Part shown: one piece after another, positions 8,701 through 18,354 of the stretch
Numbering within the stretch: position 1 is the stretch's first letter
Layout of the letters: the number at the start of each line of letters is the position of its first letter
Source of the DNA: Ophioceras dolichostomum
Lineage: Eukaryota > Ascomycota > Sordariomycetes > Magnaporthales > Ophioceraceae
DNA: 22,964 nucleotides
NCBI GenBank assembly: GCA_003049485.1
Contig: PYST01000490.1
Coordinates: 1 to 22,964 of the forward strand
Direction: 5' to 3'
Made by a program: the position numbers and the translations under genes
The notes under the pieces: model-generated
What the model saw: only the letters and a program-made list of their open reading frames with translations
Databases searched by the model: none
What the model was told of the DNA's origin: nothing

Positions 8701-8983
8701 GGGAGCCCCCCAAGATCGAGGAGCTGCGCGACCCGGCCGCGGCGAAGGACCAGGCCGAGGACGGCGAGGACGAGAGCAAGATCCGGGAGATGGACATCTA
8801 CTCCGAGGCTATGCTTGCTTGTGAGTTTTTTTCTCCTTACTCCTTTTGACAAGATGACATGATATGACAGTGCATTACATTACATTACATGAGGACAGGA
8901 CAAAGGCTAACCTTGCGACAATTCGACGTGAATAAATAGGCAGTATCGAGAACCCTGAGGCCTGCATCATGTGCAGCGGTTAG
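5722..8983 (+). CDS. RNR1: Ribonucleoside-diphosphate reductase large subunit (class Ia), 4 exons
   Basis: Catalytic R1 subunit that reduces ribonucleoside diphosphates to deoxyribonucleoside diphosphates; it works with the radical-bearing R2 subunit. Exons: 5722-5740, 5848-6005, 6180-8820, 8940-8983, giving 953 residues. The N-terminal ATP-cone (MFVRKRDGRQERVQFDKIT, to ~90) keeps D57, the residue tied to dATP feedback inhibition. The active-site residues are all present and match human R1 numbering: C218 (SSCF), N427/C429/E431 (NLCTEI), C444 (AVCNLAS); the radical-transfer tyrosines are Y739-Y740 (GMYYLRT). The last exon supplies the C-terminal redox tail SIENPEACIMCSG, needed to re-reduce the active site. 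A low-complexity linker rich in Ala, Thr and Pro (~765-930) lengthens the protein beyond the ~790 (human) and ~890 (yeast) residues of known R1s. The first exon is only 19 nt. Likely cell-cycle control through ACGCG elements upstream. Confidence 0.98.
5741..5847 (+). other. RNR1 intron 1
   Basis: 107 bp, donor GTAAGT, acceptor TCAG. Removing it joins G with AT to make Asp7 and restores VRKRDGRQERVQF, the conserved ATP-cone start. Confidence 0.95.
6006..6179 (+). other. RNR1 intron 2
   Basis: 174 bp, donor GTACGT, acceptor CTAG, phase 0, with a pyrimidine-rich middle. It joins QLDDL to AAETAAYMTV, continuous in R1 proteins. Confidence 0.95.
8821..8939 (+). other. RNR1 intron 3, before the redox tail
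   Basis: 119 bp, donor GTGAGT, acceptor ATAG. T joins GC to complete Cys, giving LACSIENPEACIMCSG. It contains a (CATTA)3 microsatellite at 8873-8890. If retained, translation ends at 8849 after nine intron-encoded residues, and the CIMC tail is lost. Confidence 0.95.
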
Positions 8984-11311
8984 GGGAGATGTGGAGGCAG
9001 GGAGAGAGAGTAGAGAGCAGGCCATTGTACTTGGCAGGCATCTCTTACAACGATGAAAGTGTGATGATGGTGAAACGTAATAACTTAGCGTTGTGAAATG
9101 CAACTTCATGGGTATATGGAAGGGATGGGGTAATTCTGGGTATTGTTATAAGGGGTCTTGCCGTCATGATCTTGGGATCTCTTTTTTCTTTTTTCTCATT
9201 CCCCGTTTATCTGTCCTGGCTTTTTCTATTCCGCACTCTCTCACAGTTTTAGTTAAAATGGCTTGAAGCCGCGCATGTGTTATTACTTTTCTGTCTTTCA
9301 CAGTCAGTCTCTTAGCAGTCGGCCTTGAGTCCTCAGCCCCCAGTCTCTCGCGTTTTCCTTAGTAGTAACTAACATAGATGTATCGTCAAGTCTGTTGCAA
9401 AATGGAATATCAACTCAAAACTTACCAACTTAGTCTTTCGGTGTCTCAGGGGTTCATATTGCCGTACCGAGCGGGGACAGGCGCATGATCCACGTATAAG
9501 ACATTCGCACTTGGGATATTCTCTTCACTTTGTTTTGGTCAAATATTTATCTTTTGTTGAGAAGATGCAGATGTGGAGTGTGTTTGTTTGTTCCTCGAGA
9601 TAGCAAGTCAGATGTTAAAACACGCGTTGGGCGCGTGATCAATATGTGTTGCTCCCAGCTAAGAGACAGGCCATCACGTTTCTGAATCCTCCTCCCTCAG
9701 GCAGAGAGAGGTAGTAGCCACTCGTTCGCCAACGCCATACGACCATCCATCCATCCTCATCCAACCACCAGCCAGCCGGTTCCTGGTTGAGGCTGTCCAT
9801 CCGTCCAGCTCATTCTCATCCGTCAGTCCCAATCCAATTCATCCATCCGGACAGCCAGTCAGTCCAACGTTCACCCCTACCCTTCCATACCTTCCATCCC
9901 TTCTAGCTCCTTCCCTTATCTCCAGGGGCGTGCACAAACCACCAGGCAACCCAAAATCAACAAGAACAAGCCCGACAAAACAAAGCACCCACCCATCATA
10001 CCCCTGCCAAATTAAGTCAAGATAATCCTCCATTATTGCGATGGGTTGGCTGGTGAAAAGGGGGACAAGAAGCAGAGAAGAGCCAGCCCAGCAAGCCAAG
10101 CCAAAGACAGGCAGACAGGCAGGCAGGCGATGCGCTAGGGAATCCAAGAAAAAAAGAGAAAAAAAATCCGACCCAGAAAGCTTCCAATATCCTGACTTCC
10201 ATAGTGGCAAGAAAAAAAAAACACCATCGTTTCCCAGCCAATCCTTCATTCCCCTCCGAGTTCATGACGCATATACCAAATACCTATCATGATGCATAGT
10301 TTGTGTTGTGTTGTTAAAAGTTCTCAAGTTACCACCACCCTTCCAGGCAAGGCAACAAACCGTCGGCTTGGATATGAGTTTCGAACAGAAGGAAAGAAGA
10401 AGAATTGTGAAACATGGATGGGGTTTGGTAAGTTTGCAGACAAAAGATGTTTTGATGTCAAAAGAGCCGCCCAAAAACCCTTGTCCCTGAAAGATCCAAT
10501 ATCTATAAGTGCTAGGTAGGCAGGGAAGCAAAACGAAAAGAAGAAAAGAGGAAAAAAAAAAAAAAGGGGGGGGGGGGGGGNNNNNNNNAAAAAAAAAAAA
10601 AAGGGGGGGGGGGGGTGTTAAGCCGCCTATACCAGTTCCGCTGTGTACAAAGAACAAAAGAAAAGAGACGACATGCGCCGGTATCTAGGGGAAGACGAAG
10701 AAGATAAGAGAATATAGAAAAAAGAATAGCAAAAAAAGAAGAAAGAAAAAAGTGAGAGGGGTATAGAGAAAGAGGAACAGCAGCGCTTGAGGGCCCCGAG
10801 TTGCTCTACACCGAGGCAGAAAAACAACCAGGGACCGTGATTCCGACCCAATGAAGGGACGGAGAAGGAAGAGACGGAGGCCATAACGACTGCTCCTATC
10901 CTGACGTATAGCGCTGGAGTGGGGACGAAAAGCGTGTCAAGCCCCTAATGGTGGACAGATCGTGTGGAGAGATAAGAGCCTCGCTGGCTGGTGGAACCCT
11001 CGCGTGTAGGTGGATTGGACGATAATCCATTCATTGTGCGTGTACACGAATTGCGTGTGCTGCGTTGATTGTTGAGCGGCCATTCATCATCGGTTGGTCA
11101 AACCGATCGTGGTATTTTCATTCATCCGTGGACGCCACCACCGCTCGAATAGGAGTGGTAGAAGAATCAAAATGAATGAAGAAAGCAGAAGGCCGACCAA
11201 TATGCAAAATTGAGTATGCAAAAACAAACACGAGTACGTGCTCCAGCTAAGGCGCATTAGACAAAGAGAGGAGGAGAAAGAGGGAGAAGACAAGTCGAAG
11301 CAAAGGTATTC
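8984..11311. other. Convergent intergenic region with assembly gap
   Basis: This 2.3-kb stretch lies between the RNR1 stop and the kinase stop and should contain both 3' UTRs. I see no supportable gene. It includes short CCATC- and CCAGC-type repeats around 9735-9850, CAGG/CAGA repeats around 10105-10130, many A-rich runs, and an N gap at 10581-10588. A minus-strand frame at 9839-10249 is hydrophobic but shows no coding pattern. Confidence 0.6.
10552..10615. other. Assembly gap (8 N) between duplicated A/G homopolymers
   Basis: The order is A x14 (10552-10565), G x15 (10566-10580), N x8 (10581-10588), A x14 (10589-10602), G x13 (10603-10615). The A-then-G block appears on both sides of the Ns, so the same homopolymer end has probably been assembled twice and joined by a placeholder. 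The true length and content here are unknown. Confidence 0.92.
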
Positions 11312-14300
11312 TCAACAGTCAGCCCTCGTCGCAGTGAGCGCCTCGCCATTCAAGTCGACCTTCTTAGCCGTCTCGGTGCTCCCGATGCTCGTGTTCGTGT
11401 CTCTCCTTCGTGCCGCAATTGCCAGGCTGCCGGTGGGCTGGTACTGATGATGAGGCTGCGAGTGCTGATGCTGATGATGATGATGATTATACTGCGGGTG
11501 CTGGTGTTGGTGCTGGTTCTGAGTGGTGTGGTAGTGCTGAGAGTGGTACGGGTGCAGCTGCGGGCTCCATGGGATGCCCTTCTTCTTAGACGTCATCATC
11601 AAGCCCTCGTCGCTGTCGCTGTCTCCATCGTCACAGTCGCTATTGGGAGGAGGGCGAGGCCCGCTCGACGTGGCAATGACGGGATGCAGCGCCGCCGCAG
11701 CAGTGGCAGTGGCATTGGCAGCCGAGGAGGAGCCGCCGGCGATAACCCCGCCGGCTCCGGCCTCGGTCCCTTGCTCGCCTTCCTTGCCGGAATCGAGACG
11801 CACAGCAATGGCGTCAAGGTTGTCCAGGTCCGGCTGGTCGAGCGGGAACTCGCCCACCGGATCCTTGGCAGGGGCAGGCGGAGTGAGCGAATCCGTTGTG
11901 GCGATGAGCGCCGAGGATCGGTCACTGACTACACCTGGATTGCCCAGGAAGTCGCCCTCGACGTCCGCCGACACCGAGCTAGCGCCGCTGAGGAGTGCAG
12001 GGAGCGAGGGATCTGACTGAAAGGCGAGCATCGCCGCAACGGCTTCGGAGGCTTCGCGCGAGATCGGCGCCGATCCTCCTCCACCTGTGTGGCAAATGGG
12101 GCTTGCCACGACGCTGGGACTAGTCATCGGTGTCGCGATAGCCCTTAGTGAGGTGAAGCTTGAAGAAACCGCCGTTGACATGGTTTCCTCCCTCGAAGGA
12201 GGTTGCTGGTACTGCGACTGTGAGTTCGCCGACTCATCGTCGTCACCGCAGCCACTTGGGGATGTCGGGCATGCAACATGACCGGGATCAGTTTCTACCG
12301 CCGTACGGATGGCAAGGTGCTGGTTGTGTCGTTGTTGTCGCTCACTCTCGTGTCTTCCGTCCAAGGCCGAACCGTCCGCAAGAGTCCCTGATGGGGTGGC
12401 CGTTGACGAGGTAGAGACGAGACCGGCTTCGATCCGATATGCGGTCGAGGGCCGCTCGTCCATATCGACCATAGACCGCCTCTTCTCCTGGATGTTCGTG
12501 TCAGACTTCGGGTGCGCGAGCCGGTACGCCGTAGCCAAACGAGGGAAGAGCCCAGCGGAGGGCTCGATTTGGTTGGAGTAGCTTGAGAGAGCTGCTCCAA
12601 GATCCACCGACCGTACCGGCCGGGGCGATCGAGGTGGCTGCTGTACCGTGCCAGGGACCACTGTGACACTTAGGCCAACCTCTGCCTTCGCGTGCTTGTC
12701 CGCGTGTGGAAAGACTAGCCCAGCCCGGTCCAAGGATCTAGCACGGGACGACGGGCCATCAAGAGTCGCGGAGGTCTCGCGTCCAGTCCTGCCGTCCGTG
12801 TTCACTCCAGCCCCTATTTGTTCCCGACTTTCCCTGGGGATGGGGGAGGGTGGGACCGTCTGAGACTCGTGCGAACTGTGGGTAAGGTTGAGAAAAGACC
12901 TCCCGATGGAACGGAGAGACGCGTGCCGAGGCAGCGGTTTTTGAGGGCCGTCAGATTGGGTTTGAGGTTGTGTTTGCTGCGTTGGTTGTTGTTGTTGTGG
13001 TGGTGGTGGTAGGAGTGGTAGGGGTGGTTGTTGCTGTCGTACACGCTGCACGTCTTCTGAGGGAACTATGCTCGGAGTTGGGCTGCGGGTGACCGGCGAG
13101 TCTTGGGGGGTGTGGGAGACGCTCTGTGACAGTGGATGGTCGACGGGAGCAGCGGCGGTCGGCATCTGTGTTACCGTCGCAAAATAGTCATCGCCTCGGA
13201 TGCTTTTGCGCCGGGCGTCGCGAAGAGGGTTGGCCGAGGGCGGATTGGACAGGCTGTCCCTGTCTTTGTCCCAGTCCCCCACCGAACTTGTTGCGCTGCT
13301 TGGCGCTCGCCGCCGTGAGGATTCCTCCCGGTCTGTCCGGTGATGGATGACCTTCCCAACAGCCTTCTTGACAGCGGACCGTGCCCTCTCGAGGAAGGTG
13401 AGCGGCACAACGGCGCGACCAATTTCCTTCTCGTCGACCTCGATCGGCCTGCCAGACATTTTGCGGGACGGGTCCGTCTCGTCCATCCAGCTGTTCAGGT
13501 TGGAGATGCCCTTCACCAGCCAAGGATGGCTCTTCACGGCGGGCAGCCGAATGCGCTTTTCCGGATCCTTGATAAGCATGCGCCACAGAAGGTCGTGCAG
13601 GTCGTCGTCGATGTTTTCGTATGAGGCATCTTCGTCATCCCGGTAAGGCGCCATGTTGCCCCGTTTAAACAACGATATCTTAGACGGGTCCGTGAACGGG
13701 AACACTGGTCGAAGGCGCCGGCGAGGGATGTAGACGTCTTCGGTGGCGATCTTGCGGAACATGGAAAACTCGTCCTCGGCTAGGAAGGGGATGCGAGCAA
13801 AGATGATACAGTAAAGCGTGACTCCCAGCGACCAGACGTCAATCTGTTCCGAAACCCTCGGCTGCGGCTGGTCGCCGTCAGCGTAGCAAAGCTCCGGCGC
13901 AAAGAAGGCAGGGGTGCCAACGGTCTTGGCCAGTTCACGGTCATCGTCGAAGTCCAAAGCCTCCGCCTCGGAAACGAGCTCGACAGGCTCACCATCCCGA
14001 ACCGGTCGTCCAAAGTATGACACGCCGAAATCCGAGATCTTGACCTGGTGTTCCCTCGTCCACAAAAGGTTGGCAGGCTTGATGTCACGATGCACAACTC
14101 CGTTGTAGTGCAGGTACTCCAGCCCCAGAACCGTGTCCCGAAACGCCGACCTCGCCTCGTCCATCGTGAAACATGGGACGTACGAGAAGTCATCACCGAA
14201 CGGGTCGTGTGCCTGCGTGCCAAAGTCCACTGAGGACATGTGCGAAATGATCGAGTCCGCCATGCTGGGGGACCGCGCTCTCATCGCCATCGCTTCCTCC

Positions 14301-15448
14301 GCGCCAGGGCCGGAGATGGTGCCCTCCAGGGCGGAGGGGGAGGCCTGGTCTGGTCGGATCGGGGTGGGATTCTCGATGCGGCTGTTGCCGTAGGCGTCGG
14401 ACACGAGAGTGGTGAGGTCGGGCTCTGACGGGTGCGACGGCGTGTCGACCCTTGAAAGCGACATCGCCGACTGGTTCCTGGAGGGTGCCTGCGACGTGGT
14501 CCGAGATTCGGCCTGAAATGGGCTGCTCCCCACCACTGGGGCGTGAGGCTCGGGTGCGTCCAAGTCCTCGCGGAAAGGGCCGTACTCGAGGCTCCAATAG
14601 AGCGGGTTCCCGGTCCAAGCTTCAGAGAAGCTCTCCTTGTTTCTCGCCCGCTGGCGCTTGAGGCTCTTCATCATCGACTTCCGTTCGAGGTGGCGCATGT
14701 AGTCGTCCTCAGCGGCAGTGAGGGGCTCCCCCCGCTGGCCCCTTTCGTACCGTCGGCGTTCCAGCTGGCAGATGTGCGGGAGGCCCTTCTTCCTCCAGGT
14801 CATCTCGCCCAGCTCGACGTGCTCGAGGACCATGTAAATCTTCTTAAGTTCTGGGTCATCGATCACCTCGAGGAGCGCCACAACGTTCGGGTGCCGAATC
14901 TTCTTCAAGATGGCGATCTCGCGCTTCGTGTTCCGCTGCGGGTCCTCGGCGGTGACCTTTCCGAGTCTTCGCTTCTTGGAGAATCGCGGGATGATCTTGA
15001 TGGCCACCATCTCGTCTGTGTGGAGGTTGCGAGCAAGCTTGACCTTGCCATGCTGGCCACGTCCGATCTCCTCCCTGACCTCGTACTGGTTGATGTGCTT
15101 GCGGCCCGTCGTGTAGTCCCGGTCAACGTTCGCAGTGTACGTCTCTCTGACTTTGCGTGTCTGCAGCGGATGCAAGAAGGGGCTATTCTGGCCGTTCTGG
15201 GCATGCTGGCCTGACTGGACGTTCTGGCCGCCGGGTGTCGGCGCCGGTGAGGTGCCTTCGGACATGGCATGTTGAGGCAGGTTCATGTTCAGACGTGACA
15301 CCGTCGGGCTGAACAGGCCGGGTGACGACACAGGCGTGCTATTGGCCGTCCTCTGCGGGATCGGAGACGGTTGTGGCGGTTGGATGTGTTGCAAGTGTGG
15401 ATGTCGCGACGACCGTGGCGGTGGATTTGGCTGCTGATGAGGCTCCAT
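11312..15448 (-). CDS. Ser/Thr protein kinase, CaMKK / Snf1-activating kinase type
   Basis: Predicted upstream kinase of the CaMKK/Ssp1/Sak1 group, whose members phosphorylate the activation loop of Snf1/AMPK-type kinases in energy, stress and calcium signalling. The single exon gives 1378 residues. The kinase domain spans ~122-644: glycine loop GRGQHGKVK (129-137), VAIK with K151, αC glutamate E177 (KREIAIL), HRDIKPANLL (453-462), DFG (473-475), and GTPAFFAPEL (511-520). A long insert of about 200 residues (~215-425) separates the hinge from helix αE. N-terminal residues 1-110 are rich in Pro, Gln and Ser; the tail after ~650 is long, Ser/Pro/Gln-rich, and ends in a His/Gln-rich stretch (~1298-1337). 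The start at 15448 is the first ATG in this frame; the frame stays open upstream to about 15583, but without an ATG. The exact orthologue (Ssp1-, Sak1- or Aspergillus CmkC-like) is not settled. Confidence 0.92.
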   Translation of the reverse strand: MEPHQQPNPPPRSSRHPHLQHIQPPQPSPIPQRTANSTPVSSPGLFSPTVSRLNMNLPQHAMSEGTSPAPTPGGQNVQSGQHAQNGQNSPFLHPLQTRKVRETYTANVDRDYTTGRKHINQYEVREEIGRGQHGKVKLARNLHTDEMVAIKIIPRFSKKRRLGKVTAEDPQRNTKREIAILKKIRHPNVVALLEVIDDPELKKIYMVLEHVELGEMTWRKKGLPHICQLERRRYERGQRGEPLTAAEDDYMRHLERKSMMKSLKRQRARNKESFSEAWTGNPLYWSLEYGPFREDLDAPEPHAPVVGSSPFQAESRTTSQAPSRNQSAMSLSRVDTPSHPSEPDLTTLVSDAYGNSRIENPTPIRPDQASPSALEGTISGPGAEEAMAMRARSPSMADSIISHMSSVDFGTQAHDPFGDDFSYVPCFTMDEARSAFRDTVLGLEYLHYNGVVHRDIKPANLLWTREHQVKISDFGVSYFGRPVRDGEPVELVSEAEALDFDDDRELAKTVGTPAFFAPELCYADGDQPQPRVSEQIDVWSLGVTLYCIIFARIPFLAEDEFSMFRKIATEDVYIPRRRLRPVFPFTDPSKISLFKRGNMAPYRDDEDASYENIDDDLHDLLWRMLIKDPEKRIRLPAVKSHPWLVKGISNLNSWMDETDPSRKMSGRPIEVDEKEIGRAVVPLTFLERARSAVKKAVGKVIHHRTDREESSRRRAPSSATSSVGDWDKDRDSLSNPPSANPLRDARRKSIRGDDYFATVTQMPTAAAPVDHPLSQSVSHTPQDSPVTRSPTPSIVPSEDVQRVRQQQPPLPLLPPPPQQQQPTQQTQPQTQSDGPQKPLPRHASLRSIGRSFLNLTHSSHESQTVPPSPIPRESREQIGAGVNTDGRTGRETSATLDGPSSRARSLDRAGLVFPHADKHAKAEVGLSVTVVPGTVQQPPRSPRPVRSVDLGAALSSYSNQIEPSAGLFPRLATAYRLAHPKSDTNIQEKRRSMVDMDERPSTAYRIEAGLVSTSSTATPSGTLADGSALDGRHESERQQRHNQHLAIRTAVETDPGHVACPTSPSGCGDDDESANSQSQYQQPPSREETMSTAVSSSFTSLRAIATPMTSPSVVASPICHTGGGGSAPISREASEAVAAMLAFQSDPSLPALLSGASSVSADVEGDFLGNPGVVSDRSSALIATTDSLTPPAPAKDPVGEFPLDQPDLDNLDAIAVRLDSGKEGEQGTEAGAGGVIAGGSSSAANATATAAAALHPVIATSSGPRPPPNSDCDDGDSDSDEGLMMTSKKKGIPWSPQLHPYHSQHYHTTQNQHQHQHPQYNHHHHQHQHSQPHHQYQPTGSLAIAARRRDTNTSIGSTETAKKVDLNGEALTATRADC
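11438..11557 (-). repeat. His/Gln-rich repeat in the kinase C-terminus
   Basis: These codons encode residues ~1298-1337, of which 15 are His and 11 are Gln, including a run of four His. The DNA is built of CAC, CAT and CAG-type codons and is likely to vary in length. Confidence 0.85.
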
Positions 15449-15488
15449 GGCGGTCACGATTATGTCGGCGGCGACTCGACGCCGACAT
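15339..15488 (-). promoter_or_regulatory. Upstream ORF overlapping the kinase start
   Basis: An ATG at 15488 lies 40 nt before the kinase ATG in another frame and opens 49 codons ending with TAG at 15341-15339, inside the kinase gene. A second, four-codon upstream ORF (ATG, two codons, stop) lies at 15611-15600. If the mRNA leader covers these, they could restrain kinase translation. The transcription start is not known. Confidence 0.4.
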
Positions 15489-16100
15489 GCTGTGGGGGTT
15501 GGCGGAATAACCTCTCCCTCGAAGGGAAAGGCAAAAGCAAGTGGGAGAAGATGAAAGGAAAGGAGAACGGAACGGGAAAACAAACGGTTCCCTAATTAAT
15601 TACAGGTACATGGTCGCCGTTGAATTGGAAAGCAAATAAAAAGTCTCGCCCCGAGGCGAGCAGGTTGAATCGGTCGAGTTCGAGTCGATCAGTCGTGTCT
15701 ATCGAGTGGTAATAGTTCAAGTGTATGTACGAGTGGTGCTGTAATGCTGTGGGGTGGGGAGTGGATTGGTTTTGGAGGTCTACGAAAGAGGCGGCGGCGG
15801 CGGGACCGGACGCAGGCAGGGCCACGAACAAAAAAAAATTAGAGTAAAAATTTAGGGGGTCGTCCGCGGGCAAGAGCGGATGCGGCGGCAACCACTAGGA
15901 ATCCAATCGTGCAACGACTGGAAGAGGCAACGCCGCAAATCGGACACGCAAGACAGCAACAAAAAAAAGCTTAAATCTTTCTCTCTGTATTCGAGACTTT
16001 CCTCCGCATAACTCAATTGCTCAGATTGGTATTGTTGGAATTCCCTGTGGAATACGAGCGAAGAAGGTGAACGAACATCTGTCACTCAGAGAGTGAGAAA
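15449..16100 (-). promoter_or_regulatory. Probable kinase promoter and 5' leader
   Basis: This segment directly precedes the kinase start on the minus strand. It contains two upstream ATG frames and A-rich tracts (15831-15840 and 15960-15968). The open frame at 15592-15891 lacks an ATG start and is best read as leader DNA. Confidence 0.4.
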
Positions 16101-17448
16101 GAGGCAGCAGCAGACGGCGCGAGCCACTCAATCACTGCCAACAAAAAGCAAGATCGATGGATGGGGACTGGAATACGGTGAAAGGACAGGGCATGTGCAT
16201 GGGTGATAGCGGACGGGCCAAGACTCAACCAAGACTCACCCAGTCACCCAATGGAGGAATATGGAAAGATGGAGGGGCGATGGCGCAGAAACAGCCAGAT
16301 GCTGAGGCCAGCGACTGACTTGACGTATATGGGTGGAGCACGCAGGCGTTGCAGCTAAAGAGGGCCAGGTGCAGGGGTTCCTCGAGCCAGGGGGTCAGGC
16401 TTATCGCGGTAATCCAAGGACTCACGGCTGATTGGCCTGAGAGTGTTTAGGATGTGGAGTCCGCCGGTTCTTGATGGCGCTGCTGGACGGATGGATGCGT
16501 CGACTCAACTGTGGATCAGCCTGAGGGCACGGCCTGAGAGGGGACAGTGGACCGGGGGACATAAAGCCAAAAAGCACAAGCAAAACTGCAGGGGATATGT
16601 TACGGATCACTTCTCTACGACGAGAAATATCACACACAGAGGCACTCTTGTCTTTCGCGTGTCTGGCTGTATGTACCTTGGCAACGCAATTCGATATTCG
16701 ATTTTTGCCACATTCTCTTTCCTGTCTATCATATTTCGCGTGATGGAGCGCCCGCGTCTGTGTGTCCGCCAGCTATTTCGACTTGCGACGGCCGCCATCG
16801 GCTCGCCGTGCCTTCCGCCACTAGTGGTACTTGCTAGGCAGCGCGAAACGGCCTGGAGAACGAACGCGGAAACCACAAGCGGAGGTACCGGTACATCCAT
16901 CCCTTGGAGAGACACATCAATGTCTTCCTTTGTTCAAATTGAATCAAAGTACCCGGTATATAGGGAACACCTACCTCCTATGTCAAGAATGAGAACTGAG
17001 AGAGACTGAAGGAAACAAGGTGATGACAATTATCAGCCCAGGCAATTGGTCGAAGTGAGCGTTGTTGTTGATGAGAAATGCACGTTGGCTATGCCGATGG
17101 CTCTGGGTCGTGGCGATCAATACAATTGAAAGGTGGTGAGGTACGAACACACGGGAAATAGACCAGTCAGCCCAGGGGTCCCAAGCACATCACACGAGCT
17201 GGGACATCGTTCCTCGTTTCTCGATTCCATGGTTGAAAGATGGTGATGACGCCGGGCGGTGGCTTGTCCATGGCTTGTGATGGGGAATTCTGCGAATCAA
17301 TACTTTGTGCCTTCGCCCGGGCAGAGCAGTGATGGTTCTCCCAATCTGGACAGATGCGTTCCTCCCAAGTCAGTGGTGCGTCTTCCGCGCAACTGGTACA
17401 GCGCCTTCTGGAAAGTCCTCGGTGCCGAGAAGAACAACGATACACCAT

Positions 17449-17470
17449 CTTCTTCTTCTTCTTCTTCTTC
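17449..17470 (+). repeat. CTT microsatellite (7 units)
   Basis: Seven perfect CTT triplets in non-coding DNA; a GAA repeat when read on the other strand. Confidence 0.9.
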
Positions 17471-18318
17471 CTTCGTCTGGGGCGTCTTCCATTCTTTTTT
17501 TGGCCCATCAATGAAAAAGTGACGGGCAGACGCTATCGATACCCGCCCGCCTGCCCTGTATGTACGACAAACCGTCGGACGTCGAAAGATGCTGGTCGAG
17601 ACCCTTCGAAAAGTTCTTTCTTGTCAGGGGCTGGCCTGCACAAGATTCGATGCTTTATCCTGGCCCCGTTGTACCAGAAGCAAGAAGAGCCTGGCTCCTC
17701 AGGTCCAACTGAATCGCACACAACGTGCCCTCATCGAGGAAGGCTTGAGTGATCGACGGGAGCGCTAGTTGGAGCCTAGGATGCCAGAGCAGGAAAACGT
17801 CCTCAACAAAGTCCCATTCTTCATCAGGAATACCTGCACAACCAACGGCCAATCGCAGGGAGCACAGTCCCAGCAAGTGAGCAGGCTCGCAGACCACGAA
17901 ACAGCCTCCCTGCAAGTTGGTTGTCCTCATCGCATGGGTGCTGGCAAGCCCGGCGGCTTCCTGCGGCTGGACAACATCGAGAGTGAGACAGTGTGTGGTG
18001 AAGGGAATCGGGAGTTCCCTGTGCCCCATGTATCGATACCTGACAACATCCAAACATGTTAAAGTTCCGCGCCGCAAGCTAAGACTAGCCCAGAAGCACG
18101 GGCCTGGAGCAGGACCAAGCATCTGATCTACACAGAGTACGGAGCACTTCGCGACCCGTCATCACTCACGCTTGACCGGTTTAGAGGGCCTGCCTGTCCC
18201 ATTTTGCCTCCTATTTTGCCCCCTCCTTTCTTTTCTCCTTGTAGTGACAAATTGTTGTGACCCATGGTACATGTGTACCATTCCACACAAAAGAACATCC
18301 CCCCATGATCCCCAGATA

Positions 18319-18354
18319 TTATCACTATCATCATTATCATCATTATCATCATCC
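18319..18354 (+). repeat. Imperfect ATC/ATT microsatellite
   Basis: A run of TCA, TTA and TCATCA units with a higher-order period of about 9 bases (TCATCATTA repeated). It lies in non-coding DNA. Confidence 0.85.

Noticed and set aside
9839..10249. Hydrophobic 136-residue minus-strand ORF between RNR1 and the kinase
   Set aside because: The hydrophobicity arises from T-rich tracts (reverse of A runs) and CCAGC/CAGG repeats; there is no coding-like third-position pattern.
15449..15583. N-terminal extension of the kinase resembling a signal peptide
   Set aside because: The extended frame begins with TTG, not ATG, and has no ATG before 15448. The hydrophobic stretch is a translation of leader DNA.
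15661..15700. B-box-like GTTCGAGTC, a possible tRNA T-arm
   Set aside because: The flanking bases cannot form the 5-bp T-stem, and no matching acceptor stem or A-box lies upstream.
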